Shown one piece after another: positions 1 through 8,603 of a stretch of DNA of 36,749 nucleotides (its first letter is position 1; the number at the start of each line of letters is the position of its first letter). The notes beneath the pieces were generated by a model that saw nothing but the letters and a program-made list of their open reading frames with translations, was not told where the DNA came from and made no database searches. The translations under genes were made by a program, and so were the position numbers. The stretch comes from Bog-159 sp049511415 (GTDB lineage Bacteria > Acidobacteriota > Terriglobia > Bryobacterales > Bryobacteraceae): NCBI GenBank assembly GCA_049511415.1, contig JBEKYC010000090.1:1-36749 (forward strand). The letters are read 5' to 3'.

Positions 1-429
1 ACCTGGATCGAGGAGCCCACCCTGGCGCACGATTACCAGGGCCACGCGCATATCGCGCGCGAGATTCGCACGCCGATACAGTGCGGCGAGAACTGGTGGG
101 GCGTGCGCGACATGCAACATGCGGTGGATGCGCGCGCCAGCGATTACATGATGCCCGACGTGATGAAGATCGGCGGCGTGACCGGGTGGATGCGGGCCGC
201 CGCGCTCGGAGAGGTCCACTCCATTCGCCTGTCGAACCACCTCTGGCCGGAGATCAGCGCGCAACTGCTGTGGGCCACTCCTACCGCGCATTGGCTGGAG
301 TATGCCGATTGGTGGAACGTCGTGCTCCAGGAGCCGCTGCGCGTGGAGAAGGGTAGGGCCTGTATCGAGGGCGTCGTCGGGACGGGCGTCGAATGGCATG
401 AGCCGGCCGTCAGCCGCTACGCGGCATAG
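1..429 (+). CDS. Mandelate racemase-type enolase superfamily enzyme, C-terminal part (5' end outside window)
   Basis: Reading frame 1 is open from the window edge to TAG at 427-429 (142 codons). It matches the barrel half of mandelate racemase, an enolase-superfamily enzyme that abstracts the alpha proton of a carboxylate. By alignment from memory with Pseudomonas putida mandelate racemase, all landmarks in this half are present at the right spacing: metal ligands in WIEEPT (residue 4) and GEN (residue 30), the Asp of MPD (53), its dyad partner His of SNH (80, exactly 27 residues on) and the Glu of HWLE (100). The missing N-terminal half would hold the capping domain and the first catalytic Lys. 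The substrate may be another sugar or hydroxy acid, since many relatives are acid-sugar dehydratases. It converges with the next gene, 19 nt away. A perfect 12-bp palindrome overlaps the stop codon (427-438). Confidence 0.88.
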   Translation, partial: TWIEEPTLAHDYQGHAHIAREIRTPIQCGENWWGVRDMQHAVDARASDYMMPDVMKIGGVTGWMRAAALGEVHSIRLSNHLWPEISAQLLWATPTAHWLEYADWWNVVLQEPLRVEKGRACIEGVVGTGVEWHEPAVSRYAA

Positions 430-448
430 CCGCGGCTACGAAGATTCT

Positions 449-1723
449 TCAGAACCCCGACAAGCTGAAGACCGTGCCACAACCGTTGCCGGACGAGCAA
501 CGGTCGATGCCGGCACCGCCAAAGTTCGTGGTCCCGTAGAGATCCCCATTGGCGGCCTGCACCAGCGCCGCAGCGGGGATTTCGCCGTCCGCGCAGTTGC
601 TTTCGGAGCAGAAGCTGTGTAGCGTCGTCAGCGCGCCACTCGGGGCGATCTGGAAAATTGTGCCGCAGCCCGAGGGGTACGCACAGGCCCCGCCAAAGCT
701 GGTTGTTCCGTAAAAGTTCCCATCCGCGCCCTGGACCAATCCCGCGTTCGGGTAGGAGCCGTCGGTGCAGCCGGTCTTTTGAAAACAGAACCGGTGTAAT
801 GTCGTCAGCTCGCCGCCGGGGGTGATTTTGAAGACGGTGCCAAGCGCGTCGCCCCCTGCATCTTGCGTCGTCCCGTAGAAGTCGCCAGTGGACGCCTGGA
901 TGAGACCGCCAACTGGGGCGGCGCCGTCCGCGCAACTGCTTGCGGCGCAGAAGCTGTGCAGGGTCGTCAGCGTCCCGCTGGGGGTGATCGTGAAGACTGT
1001 CCCACAGCAGCCGCGTTCGCTTGCGCCGCCCGTCGCTGTGGTCCCGTAGAAGTTACCATCGGCGGCTTGCACCAGCCCCCCGGGCGCCTTGCCGTCCGCG
1101 CATCCGCTTTCGGCGCAGAAGCTGTAGAGCGTCTTCAGCGTGCCATTCGGGGTGATTTTGAACACCGTCCCGCTGCCGTCGTTGGCCCCGCCCTGCGACG
1201 TTGTCCCGTAGAACTCACCATTCGGAGCCTCGACCAGCGCCCCTTTGGGATATTCCCCGTCCGTGCAACCGCTTTGGGAGCAGAAGCTGTAGAGAGTCGT
1301 CAGCGTTCCACTGAGGGTGATTTTGAAAACTGTGCCCAAATGATTGGCCCCGCCTCCGTAGGTTGTCCCGTAGAGTTCCCCGCTCGAGGCCTGGACCAGC
1401 CCCTCGTATGGGTTTTCCCCGTCCGTGCAACCGCTTTGGGAGCAAAAGCTGTAAAGCGTGGTCAGCGCGCCGCTTGGGGTGATCTGGAAGATCGTGCCGC
1501 CCTGCTGGTGAGCGCCGCCGCCTTCCGTAGCCCCGTACAGGTTTCCATCGCCGGCCTGGATCAGTCCCGCGTGGGGCAACGCGCCGTCCGTGCCATCAAA
1601 GCTGTGGATTGTGTTGAAAGTCTGCGCCGGTAGGGCAATCGACGTCGCTGCAAACAGCGCAAAAACAACGGAAACCCTCGTTCGGTAGTTCCGTTTGCCA
1701 ATCACGTTCACGTTTCGTTTCAT
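449..1723 (-). CDS. Exported GloVer-type tandem repeat protein
   Basis: This is a 424-residue exported protein. After a signal peptide (about residues 1-34, ending near ALPAQT), the rest is seven tandem units of roughly 50 residues. Each has the signature [LF]YG[TA]T..GG, then G.VF.IT.SG.LTTL.SFC and a C..DG turn. This is the Gloeobacter/Verrucomicrobia repeat (TIGR03803), expected to form a beta-propeller or beta-rich repeat structure; its role is unknown. An upstream in-frame Met exists at 1777. I chose ATG at 1723 because a GGAG lies 7 nt upstream and because it places the hydrophobic segment correctly. The repeats are similar in DNA as well as protein. There is no anchor at the C-terminus, which ends SLSGF. 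Confidence 0.85.
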   Translation of the reverse strand: MKRNVNVIGKRNYRTRVSVVFALFAATSIALPAQTFNTIHSFDGTDGALPHAGLIQAGDGNLYGATEGGGAHQQGGTIFQITPSGALTTLYSFCSQSGCTDGENPYEGLVQASSGELYGTTYGGGANHLGTVFKITLSGTLTTLYSFCSQSGCTDGEYPKGALVEAPNGEFYGTTSQGGANDGSGTVFKITPNGTLKTLYSFCAESGCADGKAPGGLVQAADGNFYGTTATGGASERGCCGTVFTITPSGTLTTLHSFCAASSCADGAAPVGGLIQASTGDFYGTTQDAGGDALGTVFKITPGGELTTLHRFCFQKTGCTDGSYPNAGLVQGADGNFYGTTSFGGACAYPSGCGTIFQIAPSGALTTLHSFCSESNCADGEIPAAALVQAANGDLYGTTNFGGAGIDRCSSGNGCGTVFSLSGF

Positions 1724-2122
1724 GGATACGCTCCGTCTCAAGACTGGTGTCGGGAACGAGCTATCTGGTTGCCGCATGTCCTCGAATCGCCCGGGCCCAT
1801 CTGTCCGAATCGTGAAGGATAGCCGTCCCGAAGTTCGGGCGCGTACGCGATACTATGCTCCAATTCTACTCTTCCCGAAGCGATCGGGAGGACCTGTTAG
1901 TGCCTGAAAGGTGCGTTAGAACTCAATCTTTAGCGATGCGTGCGTGATTCTTACTGCTTGGCGATTCGAGGTAAGCGATCCAGTCCGGCGAAAATCCGCA
2001 ACACAAATTTTCAGACACTACTGAGAATCGAGGCGCCGCTAGGGACTTGAACCGTGACCCCTTCCGCGAGTAGTACGATGAACATCAGCGGATAAGAACA
2101 TGATCGTGAATCGGGCGTTTCC
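1724..2122. other. Intergenic region between divergent genes
   Basis: This 399-nt stretch lies between the divergently read GloVer gene (minus) and the glycosidase gene (plus), so it should hold both promoters. I see no convincing -35/-10 pair and no real open reading frame. A tRNA-like patch at about 2033-2070 has, on the minus strand, a T-loop-like TTCAAGT, but the flanking T-stem does not pair and no anticodon arm follows, so it is not a tRNA gene. Confidence 0.5.
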
Positions 2123-3784
2123 ATGAGGCTCACGCGGCGTGCTTTGCTGCGTGGCGCCACGCTGGCGCCGTGGCTGGCAGCGCCGGCGCGGGCACAGGCC
2201 TGGCGTACCAGGGCACGCGACATCAGCGAATGGATCTTCGTCTCCGCGAAGCCCTACCAGGATCCGTTCAATGAAATCGAATTGGACGCGATCTTCCGCG
2301 ATCCGCAAGGCAGGGAACAACGCGTGCCTGCGTTTTGGGCCGGCGGCCAGGAGTGGCGCGTGCGCTACGCCGCCGATGGTCCTGGCAGTTACTCATACGA
2401 AACCGCTTGCAGCGACACCTCAAACCAGGATTTGCATGGCCGGCGTGGAGTGCTGGAGGTCGCGCCTTACGACGGCACGAACCCGCTGTTGAGCCACGGG
2501 CCGCTGCGGGTTGCGTCCGGACACCGCCACCTGGAGCATGCCGACGGCACGCCGTTCTTCTGGCTGGCCGACACCTGGTGGATGGCTCTGTCGAAGCGCC
2601 TGCGCTGGCCCGCCGATTTCGTGCGCCTCACGGCGGACCGCGCGGCGAAAGGCTTCACCGTCGTGCAGATCGTGGCGGGACTCTATCCGGACATGCCGCA
2701 ATTCGATCCGCGGGGCGCCAACGAAGCGGGTTTCCCCTGGGCGCAGGACTACGCCCGCATCAATCCGGCGTATTTTGATATGGCCGATCTGCGCATCCAG
2801 CATCTGGTGGATCGCGGAATCGCGCCGTGTATCGTGGGCTGCTGGGGATACTACTTGCCGATCCTCGGATTGGCCCGCATGCAGCGGCATTGGCGATACC
2901 TGATCGCGCGCTGGGGGGCGCACCCGTCGATCTGGTGTCTGGCGGGCGAAGGCACTATGCCCTATTACCTGTCGAAGGAACCCGATCGCGACCGCGCCTT
3001 GCAGAAGCAGGGCTGGACTGAGCTTGCCCGTTACGTGCGCGCCACGGACCCCTTCCATCACCCCGTTACGATTCATCCGTCCGACAGCGCGCGCCACACG
3101 GTGGAAGACGCATCCGTGCTGGATTTCGATATGCTGCAGACCGGCCATAGCGATCGCGCCAGCATTCCGAACACGGTCAGACTGGTGACGGCTTCGCGCG
3201 CGGCCAGTCCGCCCATGCCGGTAATCGACGGCGAGGTCTGCTACGAAGGCATCCTGGAGCAGAGCCGGCAGGAGGTGCAGCGATTCATGTTCTGGGCCTG
3301 CATGCTGAGCGGCGCCGCCGGACACACGTACGGCGCCAATGGAATCTGGCAGGTGAACACGGCCGCGCAACCGTTCGGACCATCGCCGCACGGCCGTTCC
3401 TGGGGGGACACGCCGTGGGACGTAGCCAGCGAACTGCCCGGATCGCGCCAGCTTGGATGGGCCAAAGCCCTCCTGATGCGCTATCCGTGGTGGCGCCTGG
3501 AGCCGCATCCGGAGTGGGTCGAGCCGCACTGGACCGCGGCCAACTACATGCAGCCATATTGCGCCGGCATACCGCGCGAATTGCGAATCGTCTTCATGCC
3601 GGCGATGTGGGATAGCCCCAGGATCGTGCAGCTTGAGCCTGGTCTTTCGTATCGCGCGTTCTACTTCAACCCCGCTACGGGAGCGGAGCACCCGGCCGGT
3701 GCGGCAGTGGCGGATGCGGCGGGAGTATGGCAGCCGCCGGTGGCTCCCATATTTCAGGATTGGGTGCTGGTCCTCGACACTTAA
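2123..3784 (+). CDS. Tat-exported apiosidase-like glycoside hydrolase (DUF5060/DUF4038)
   Basis: A 553-residue enzyme. It begins with a twin-arginine signal (TRRALLRG, residues 4-11, then a hydrophobic stretch ending APARAQA), so it is likely exported folded. Residues about 35-115 look like the DUF5060 beta domain. Residues about 125-460 are a DUF4038 / apiosidase-like TIM barrel opening with FFWLADTWW. Two acidic residues sit where clan-A retaining glycosidases keep them: Glu276 in LAGEGTM (acid/base) and Glu371 in VIDGEVCYEG (nucleophile). The last ~90 residues form a beta domain like the collagen-binding-like module of this family. A role in trimming plant cell-wall side chains such as apiose-bearing pectin is inference from family. 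No strong Shine-Dalgarno precedes the ATG. It converges with the thioredoxin gene. Confidence 0.85.
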   Translation: MRLTRRALLRGATLAPWLAAPARAQAWRTRARDISEWIFVSAKPYQDPFNEIELDAIFRDPQGREQRVPAFWAGGQEWRVRYAADGPGSYSYETACSDTSNQDLHGRRGVLEVAPYDGTNPLLSHGPLRVASGHRHLEHADGTPFFWLADTWWMALSKRLRWPADFVRLTADRAAKGFTVVQIVAGLYPDMPQFDPRGANEAGFPWAQDYARINPAYFDMADLRIQHLVDRGIAPCIVGCWGYYLPILGLARMQRHWRYLIARWGAHPSIWCLAGEGTMPYYLSKEPDRDRALQKQGWTELARYVRATDPFHHPVTIHPSDSARHTVEDASVLDFDMLQTGHSDRASIPNTVRLVTASRAASPPMPVIDGEVCYEGILEQSRQEVQRFMFWACMLSGAAGHTYGANGIWQVNTAAQPFGPSPHGRSWGDTPWDVASELPGSRQLGWAKALLMRYPWWRLEPHPEWVEPHWTAANYMQPYCAGIPRELRIVFMPAMWDSPRIVQLEPGLSYRAFYFNPATGAEHPAGAAVADAAGVWQPPVAPIFQDWVLVLDT

Positions 3785-3795
3785 GGTTCGCCCCG

Positions 3796-4956
3796 CTATC
3801 TGTTCGGCGGTTTCTGATCCACCACGGATCGGACCGCTTCACGCAATTCGGATTCGTTCCGGGCGCCGATGAACTGGCCGCGCACCACGTTGTCGCGGTC
3901 GATCACAAACAGGGCGGGTATCTTATGAACGCCGTAATGGCGGTGCATCTCGCGATTACTATCGAGCAGGACCGGCATCTCATACCGATTCTCCTCGACG
4001 AATTTCTTCACTGTGGCAGCCGCCTCGTCGCTAATCCCATAAAATCTTACGGCGCCCCCAAACTCCGAGCGGATCTTCTCAAGCGCCGGCAGTTCCTCAC
4101 GGCAAGGGAGGCACCAGGTGGCCCAGAAATCGAGCACGATTACGTTCCCGTGCAGACTTTGCAGGGTCACGGCCTCGCCATCTAATGTCTTAAGAACAAA
4201 GTTAGCGGCGCGCTCGCCGGTCCGAATCGGGTCCGTTGCTGGAAATACCGTCTCAACCTCGGTCCATTCCGGGTCCGGCTCGAAGTGAAACAGAGAGTCG
4301 CCGACCTCCTGGTTCAACTCCACGAGCTTCACATGCATGGCGACTTCCGTCTGGCCATCCGGCGTCCGGCTTTTCTCCTTGTATTGCAGCACGATGAATT
4401 TCTGCTGGTCCACCAATAGTTCGACTTCGCTGCCGGGCGTATGCTCGCGAATCGTGTAGCAGCGCGCCTGCTCGCGGCCCAACTCGAAATCCTGTGGTTT
4501 CGCCATCACCGGATCCTGCGAGGTTTTGGCAAGCGCCAAAATCCGGGAAAGCAAGAGATTCTCCAGGGAATCGTGCAGGTCCCGGCTGGCCACCTGCGCG
4601 TCGTGCTCTTCATCCGTATCATCCGCCAGCGAGGTGGCGGAAACTCTGGACCACTGTTTCTTGGAATCCAGCGCCAGCCAGACGTGGCTGCCGTCGTTGA
4701 TAGCCAGCGCTTGCTGTTGAGGTTGTTTCAAACGCGCGAAATAGCGTCCGCCAGGGGCGTTGGCGAGTTCGCATTCGAGGGACGTCACTTGAGTCTGGCC
4801 CGCCGATGACCGGGTCTCTTCCCTTACCGCGATCACGTGCACGGCTTTCAGGCTGCTGTAAGTCGAAACCAGCCTGTCCAGCACCTGCTGCGCGGTGAGT
4901 CCCTTCGCACAGGCTGGGACGACCAGCATACAAAGACAAACAAAATATCGCGTCAC
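3796..4956 (-). CDS. Exported LolA-like / TlpA-type thioredoxin fusion protein
   Basis: 386 residues starting at GTG. After a short signal peptide (to about residue 18), residues about 20-235 resemble the LolA/LppX/DUF2092 lipoprotein-carrier fold: LTAQQVLDRLVSTYSSLKAV at the start, then alternating beta strands. Residues about 245-380 are a TlpA/ResA-type thioredoxin domain with the active site WCLPC (Cys282, Cys285) and the cis-proline loop KIPAL (Pro347). TlpA proteins reduce disulfides in the envelope, for example in cytochrome c maturation or on specific clients. The first domain may bring a lipid or lipoprotein substrate. The gene is last in a minus-strand run after the dynamin-like GTPase and FluC. 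The 97-nt gap upstream leaves operon membership open. Confidence 0.85.
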   Translation of the reverse strand: MTRYFVCLCMLVVPACAKGLTAQQVLDRLVSTYSSLKAVHVIAVREETRSSAGQTQVTSLECELANAPGGRYFARLKQPQQQALAINDGSHVWLALDSKKQWSRVSATSLADDTDEEHDAQVASRDLHDSLENLLLSRILALAKTSQDPVMAKPQDFELGREQARCYTIREHTPGSEVELLVDQQKFIVLQYKEKSRTPDGQTEVAMHVKLVELNQEVGDSLFHFEPDPEWTEVETVFPATDPIRTGERAANFVLKTLDGEAVTLQSLHGNVIVLDFWATWCLPCREELPALEKIRSEFGGAVRFYGISDEAAATVKKFVEENRYEMPVLLDSNREMHRHYGVHKIPALFVIDRDNVVRGQFIGARNESELREAVRSVVDQKPPNR

Positions 4957-5053
4957 TGTCGTGTTCCCGGCATCTGGCCGCTACAGGATCGGATGAGAAC
5001 CTCCTGGCGCCTGCCCCTCCTCAGTATGCCAACTCCCGCCCGGATCCCCCAAT

Positions 5054-5425
5054 TTAGCGCTGCGCCAAGGCCACGCCAAGCCAGACGGCAATGTAACCCA
5101 GCACTACACTCGATCCCACGTTTAGCATCGCGGTCCAGATCCCGCCCGCGCGAACCGCCGTGAAGGTCTCCCATTCGAAGCTGGAAAACGTCGTGTAGCC
5201 GCCCAGAAATCCGACCACCAGCAGCAACCGCCAGGCCGGATCGACCTTGAGCCGTTCGGACAGCATCGTCATCAGGAAGCCGATCAGGAACGAACCGGTC
5301 ACGTTAATCACCAGGGTTCCCAGCGGAAATCTTCCACCGAACCGCGTCATAATCGCGGACGCCGCGATATACCGCGCCAGCGCCCCCGTGCCCCCTCCGA
5401 TTAATACCAGCAAGTACCGGATCAA
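5054..5425 (-). CDS. crcB: Fluoride ion channel FluC/CrcB
   Basis: 123 residues with four membrane segments and the full Fluc signature: GGGTGALARY at the N-terminus, GTLVINVTGSFLIG (Asn of the pore and the polar track), then GFLGGYTTFSSFEWE with the Phe-box residues and the TM3 break that binds the central Na+. Fluc proteins are dual-topology dimers that export fluoride passively. A single full-length gene implies a homodimer. The start is TTG at 5425, with GGGAG about 9 nt upstream. No fluoride riboswitch is visible in the short gap to the GTPase gene, so expression probably comes from the upstream gene's promoter. Confidence 0.95.
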   Translation of the reverse strand: MIRYLLVLIGGGTGALARYIAASAIMTRFGGRFPLGTLVINVTGSFLIGFLMTMLSERLKVDPAWRLLLVVGFLGGYTTFSSFEWETFTAVRAGGIWTAMLNVGSSVVLGYIAVWLGVALAQR

Positions 5426-5474
5426 ATTCTTGATCTCCCGAAATTCACCATCTGAACATCATACTGGCCTTCTC

Positions 5475-7133
5475 TCATCCGCATTCCCGTGCCAGCACCT
5501 GGCGTGCCGCGTGAATCCGCTCCAGGTCCGTCCGCAGCCTCGGCACATCGTCATTGCCGCTGTTGGCGACAAGCCGTTCCACCGTTCCCATCAGTTCATC
5601 CAGCCGCCGGCCGGCTTCCGTTTCGACACGGTGCAGGGCGGCATGCATACTCTCCTCCCACTGCGCGCTGACGCGGCTGATATTCTGTTCAATCAAGTAC
5701 GGGATCTTGTGCGCAAAATGGCCGCGCACCGCCGCCTGGATCAGCCGCACGGGCAAGACCGGCGAGAGCAGTTCCCAACTTCGATCGAACACGCGCCCAA
5801 TCCGGATATCGGGTGTGCTCGGCTCCACGATCCGGATTTCGGTTTCGGTCGTTCGCAACGGCACTCCGAAAGCGTTCAGCGTGCGCTCCGACAACCGGTC
5901 CCGGAATTGTTGCAGCGCACGGAAGACCTGCTTCTGCGCCTTCCGTAGCGGCGGCAGAAATTCCTGGCGTTCCCGGATCGAGGCCATTGTCAGTTGATCC
6001 CGTAATCCGCTGGCGAGCCAATCCTCAAACGAAGTCAGCATCACGGCAAGGCTTTTGGTCCACTGTGGGAATTCGGTTTCAAATTCCCGCAACAGCGCCT
6101 GCTGCATTTCGTAACGGTGCGTCTCAAGGCGCGCGATGACAACAGAACGCGTTCCCGCCGCGGTGTGCCGGATGACCAGCCGGACTTGCGACTTCACGTC
6201 GTCAATCGCCTCGCGTTCTCCGATCACTAGCTGCTGGAGTGCGTTGCGTTCCGACTGAATCATTTCCGCCGACTTAAGGCTCAGCGCCAGATAGTCCCCG
6301 CACTCCTGGAGGAGCGTATCCATCTTCCGGGTGAGGATCGACTCGCGCTCTTCGGCAAAATGTTCCAGCGTCTCCTGGAACAGCGCCGTTTCGAATGCCT
6401 GCCGGAATCGTTCAAAACCGGGCTTGATGGAATACGGGAACACCTGAGGACTCACCGGGAAGTTCCTGGCAAGCTGCGATCGCACAAAGTCCATCACTTC
6501 GGCCAGTTCTATCTCGCTAAGCAGGTCCACCTTGGTCAGCAGCACGGCCACTTTGGGCGTGTACCGGTAAAGGCTTTGCAGCAGGTCGATGTCGCGCTGC
6601 GAAAGGGGTGGATCGACACTGACCGCCACCAACGCGAGTCCCGCATTTGGCAGCCAGTCAAGCGAGGTCTGGCTATTGTGCGAAAGGGCGCTCTCCAGGC
6701 CGGGCGTATCGACAAACTTCAGGCCCCGAAACCGGCGTAAGGCGGGTAATGCGACGGTAATCGCCGCCACCTGCCGGACGTTTTCCGGGTTTTCCTTTTC
6801 GGAGATGTACGCGCCAATGTGATCCAACGGAACCTCCCGCCGCGACCCATCGGTGTGATGCACGATGGCCCGTTCGCTGGCGCCGTAAACGATCTCGGTG
6901 ACGGCCGCGGTCACCGGAATCACTCCGGCCGGCAGAACGTTCTGTCCGATGAAGTCATTCAGGAAGCTGCTCTTGCCGGCCTTGAACCTGCCGAGGACCG
7001 CCACCGGAAGCTCCTCCTGTTCCGCGGCGGCCCGAGTCGTACCCAACAGGCTGGAGAGTGCGGCGATGTCATACCGCGCGGCCAGTTCGGCCACCAGATC
7101 GATTTCGGCGCGGTCTGACTGAGTCTTCAGCAT
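5475..7133 (-). CDS. Bacterial dynamin-like GTPase
   Basis: 552 residues from ATG at 7133. This start has GGAG 7 nt upstream and is better than the in-frame GTG at 7148. The N-terminal GTPase domain shows P-loop GRFKAGKSSF (about residues 48-57), switch-I threonines in PVTAAVTEI, G3 DTPG (142-145) and G4 TKVD (200-203). The rest (about 260-552) is long, helical and charged, consistent with the stalk/trunk of bacterial dynamin-like proteins; I do not see a transmembrane paddle. Such proteins remodel or protect membranes. The cellular role here is unknown. Downstream are FluC (49 nt) and the thioredoxin fusion on the same strand. Confidence 0.88.
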   Translation of the reverse strand: MLKTQSDRAEIDLVAELAARYDIAALSSLLGTTRAAAEQEELPVAVLGRFKAGKSSFLNDFIGQNVLPAGVIPVTAAVTEIVYGASERAIVHHTDGSRREVPLDHIGAYISEKENPENVRQVAAITVALPALRRFRGLKFVDTPGLESALSHNSQTSLDWLPNAGLALVAVSVDPPLSQRDIDLLQSLYRYTPKVAVLLTKVDLLSEIELAEVMDFVRSQLARNFPVSPQVFPYSIKPGFERFRQAFETALFQETLEHFAEERESILTRKMDTLLQECGDYLALSLKSAEMIQSERNALQQLVIGEREAIDDVKSQVRLVIRHTAAGTRSVVIARLETHRYEMQQALLREFETEFPQWTKSLAVMLTSFEDWLASGLRDQLTMASIRERQEFLPPLRKAQKQVFRALQQFRDRLSERTLNAFGVPLRTTETEIRIVEPSTPDIRIGRVFDRSWELLSPVLPVRLIQAAVRGHFAHKIPYLIEQNISRVSAQWEESMHAALHRVETEAGRRLDELMGTVERLVANSGNDDVPRLRTDLERIHAARQVLARECG

Positions 7134-7289
7134 GATGTCGCTCCACACGCACGATACGTGCTCGGTTGCTGAAGGGAATGGCGCAAGACCCTACAGCAAC
7201 TGTTGCCGCAGGAGTCATTGGCCGCTGGAGAGCGGCGGTTTTGGCGAACTCCACCGCCTACAAACCGAGCATAACGCAAGGCCGTATCC

Positions 7290-7329
7290 ATCGCAAGGGT
7301 AGTCCGCTAAGCGGACTATCATCGCAAGG
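7290..7329. promoter_or_regulatory. Palindrome flanked by direct repeats, candidate operator
   Basis: TAGTCCGC and GCGGACTA form perfect 8-bp arms separated by TAA (7300-7318). Identical 9-bp direct repeats ATCGCAAGG lie on both sides (7290-7298 and 7321-7329). The element sits in the divergent gap between the dynamin-like gene and the DUF4097 gene, about 67 nt before the latter's ATG. It could be an operator or a small palindromic insertion with a target duplication. No binding protein can be named. Confidence 0.4.
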
Positions 7330-7395
7330 CTGATCGGCCCGCTTCCCGTACCCAACCTCCGCCGCCCTGCTGCGTCTAAGGCTTGAGGAGCAAAC

Positions 7396-8175
7396 ATGAA
7401 CAAGATCCTGATCCTGACACTTTGCCTGGCGCCCGCCGCCCTGCCGCAAGAAAAGAGATTGAATTGCGACGAAGGCCGGTCGCACGAAAAGAGCCACTAT
7501 TGCGAGATGCGCGAAGCGGTGGTCCCGGCCGCCGGAGCGCTGGAAGTGGACGGTGGAACCAACGGGGGAATCACCGTCAAGGCCGCCAACCGTTCCGATA
7601 TCCTGGTGCGCAGCAGGGTCGAGGCGGAGGGCGACCAGGAATCCGAGGCGCGGCAGATGGTTTCCGAAGTGCGCGTGGAGACCTCGGGAGCGCGGGTGTA
7701 CGCGAGCGGCCCATCCACGGAAAATCACCATCATGGCTGGAGCGTGAGCTATGAGGTTTTCGTGCCGGCCCACACCGATCTGGTGCTGCGCACCAACAAC
7801 GGCGGCATCGGTATTTCCGGCGTTGAAGGGCACATCCAATTCCAGGCGCAGAATGGCGGCGTCAGCCTGCGGCGCTTGGCGGGATCGGTCGAGGGCCACA
7901 CCACCAACGGCGGACTGCACCTGGAACTGGCCAACGATCATTGGGATGGCGACCAGTGCGACGTTTCCACCACCAACGGCGGCGTGACGATCCGGGTGCC
8001 GTCCAACTATTCGGCGCACCTCGAAACCGGCACCGTCAACGGCGGCATCAAGATCGATTTTCCGGTGACGATGCAGGGCGACATCAACCGCCAGATCGCC
8101 GTGGATTTGGGCGCAGGCGGACGGCTGGTGCGCGCCACCACCACCAACGGCGGCGTCAACGTGGAGCGGATGTAA
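7396..8175 (+). CDS. Exported DUF4097-type repeat beta protein
   Basis: 259 residues with a signal peptide (MNKILILTLCLAPAALPQ) and a strong Shine-Dalgarno (GAGGAG, 5 nt before ATG). The mature part contains seven NGG turns (TNGGI, NNGGI, QNGGV, TNGGL, TNGGV, VNGGI, TNGGV), most of them spaced about 20-25 residues, each followed by a short strand. This is typical of DUF4097/DUF4098 proteins, which fold as a right-handed beta-solenoid. Family members are exported or membrane-tethered and have no settled biochemical role. Two Cys (residues 24 and 36) near the mature N-terminus may form a disulfide. The next gene follows after 26 nt, so co-transcription is plausible. Confidence 0.8.
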   Translation: MNKILILTLCLAPAALPQEKRLNCDEGRSHEKSHYCEMREAVVPAAGALEVDGGTNGGITVKAANRSDILVRSRVEAEGDQESEARQMVSEVRVETSGARVYASGPSTENHHHGWSVSYEVFVPAHTDLVLRTNNGGIGISGVEGHIQFQAQNGGVSLRRLAGSVEGHTTNGGLHLELANDHWDGDQCDVSTTNGGVTIRVPSNYSAHLETGTVNGGIKIDFPVTMQGDINRQIAVDLGAGGRLVRATTTNGGVNVERM

Positions 8176-8201
8176 GCAGTCGGGCCTGATATACTCGGTC
8201 C

Positions 8202-8579
8202 ATGCGATTTGCCAGGATCGTATTTTGGATCGCCGGCGTATTCGGCGTGCTGCTGGTCACGCCGCTATACTTCCTGTTCGACCTGGCCGGGCGCATGGAC
8301 CCGCCGCCCATCACGCACCCGCAGTTTTATTACGGCTTCGTGAGTGTGGTTCTGGTGTGGCAGCTCGTTTACATGACGATCGCTACCGACCCGGTCCGAT
8401 TCCGGCCGTTCATGATCCTGGCGCTGCTGGCCAAGGCCAGCTACGTCGTTACACTGTTGGTGCTGTACCTACGGGAGCGCGTTTCGGCAGCCACAGCCGC
8501 CACGGGCGCACCCGATCTGCTGTTGGGCGCGCTCTTTCTGATTGCCTTCCTGCGCACGTCACCCAAGCTGCAATCGTAA
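8202..8579 (+). CDS. Small four-helix integral membrane protein, unknown function
   Basis: 125 residues with four predicted membrane segments (about residues 5-26, 42-62, 67-90 and 104-119). There are short loops and a positively charged N-terminus (MRFARI). I do not recognise a named family. It sits 26 nt behind the DUF4097 gene and 24 nt ahead of the DUF3142 gene on the same strand, so it is probably part of that transcript. Coding is supported by the clean hydrophobic pattern and full GC-rich codon use. Confidence 0.7.
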   Translation: MRFARIVFWIAGVFGVLLVTPLYFLFDLAGRMDPPPITHPQFYYGFVSVVLVWQLVYMTIATDPVRFRPFMILALLAKASYVVTLLVLYLRERVSAATAATGAPDLLLGALFLIAFLRTSPKLQS

Positions 8580-8603
8580 TCGCGTGGCCCTACGCGTGCC
8601 AGT

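Noticed and set aside
2033..2070. tRNA-like patch with TTCAAGT on the minus strand
   Set aside because: The T-stem does not pair and there is no acceptor or anticodon arm, so at best it is a worn fragment or chance.
2420..3691. Long minus-strand frame opposite the glycosidase gene
   Set aside because: It is an antisense-phase frame typical of GC-rich genes: Arg-rich, with no motif, and the plus-strand protein has clear domains and catalytic residues.
5426..5474. Possible fluoride riboswitch before crcB
   Set aside because: The gap is only 49 nt and lacks the conserved core of the crcB motif.
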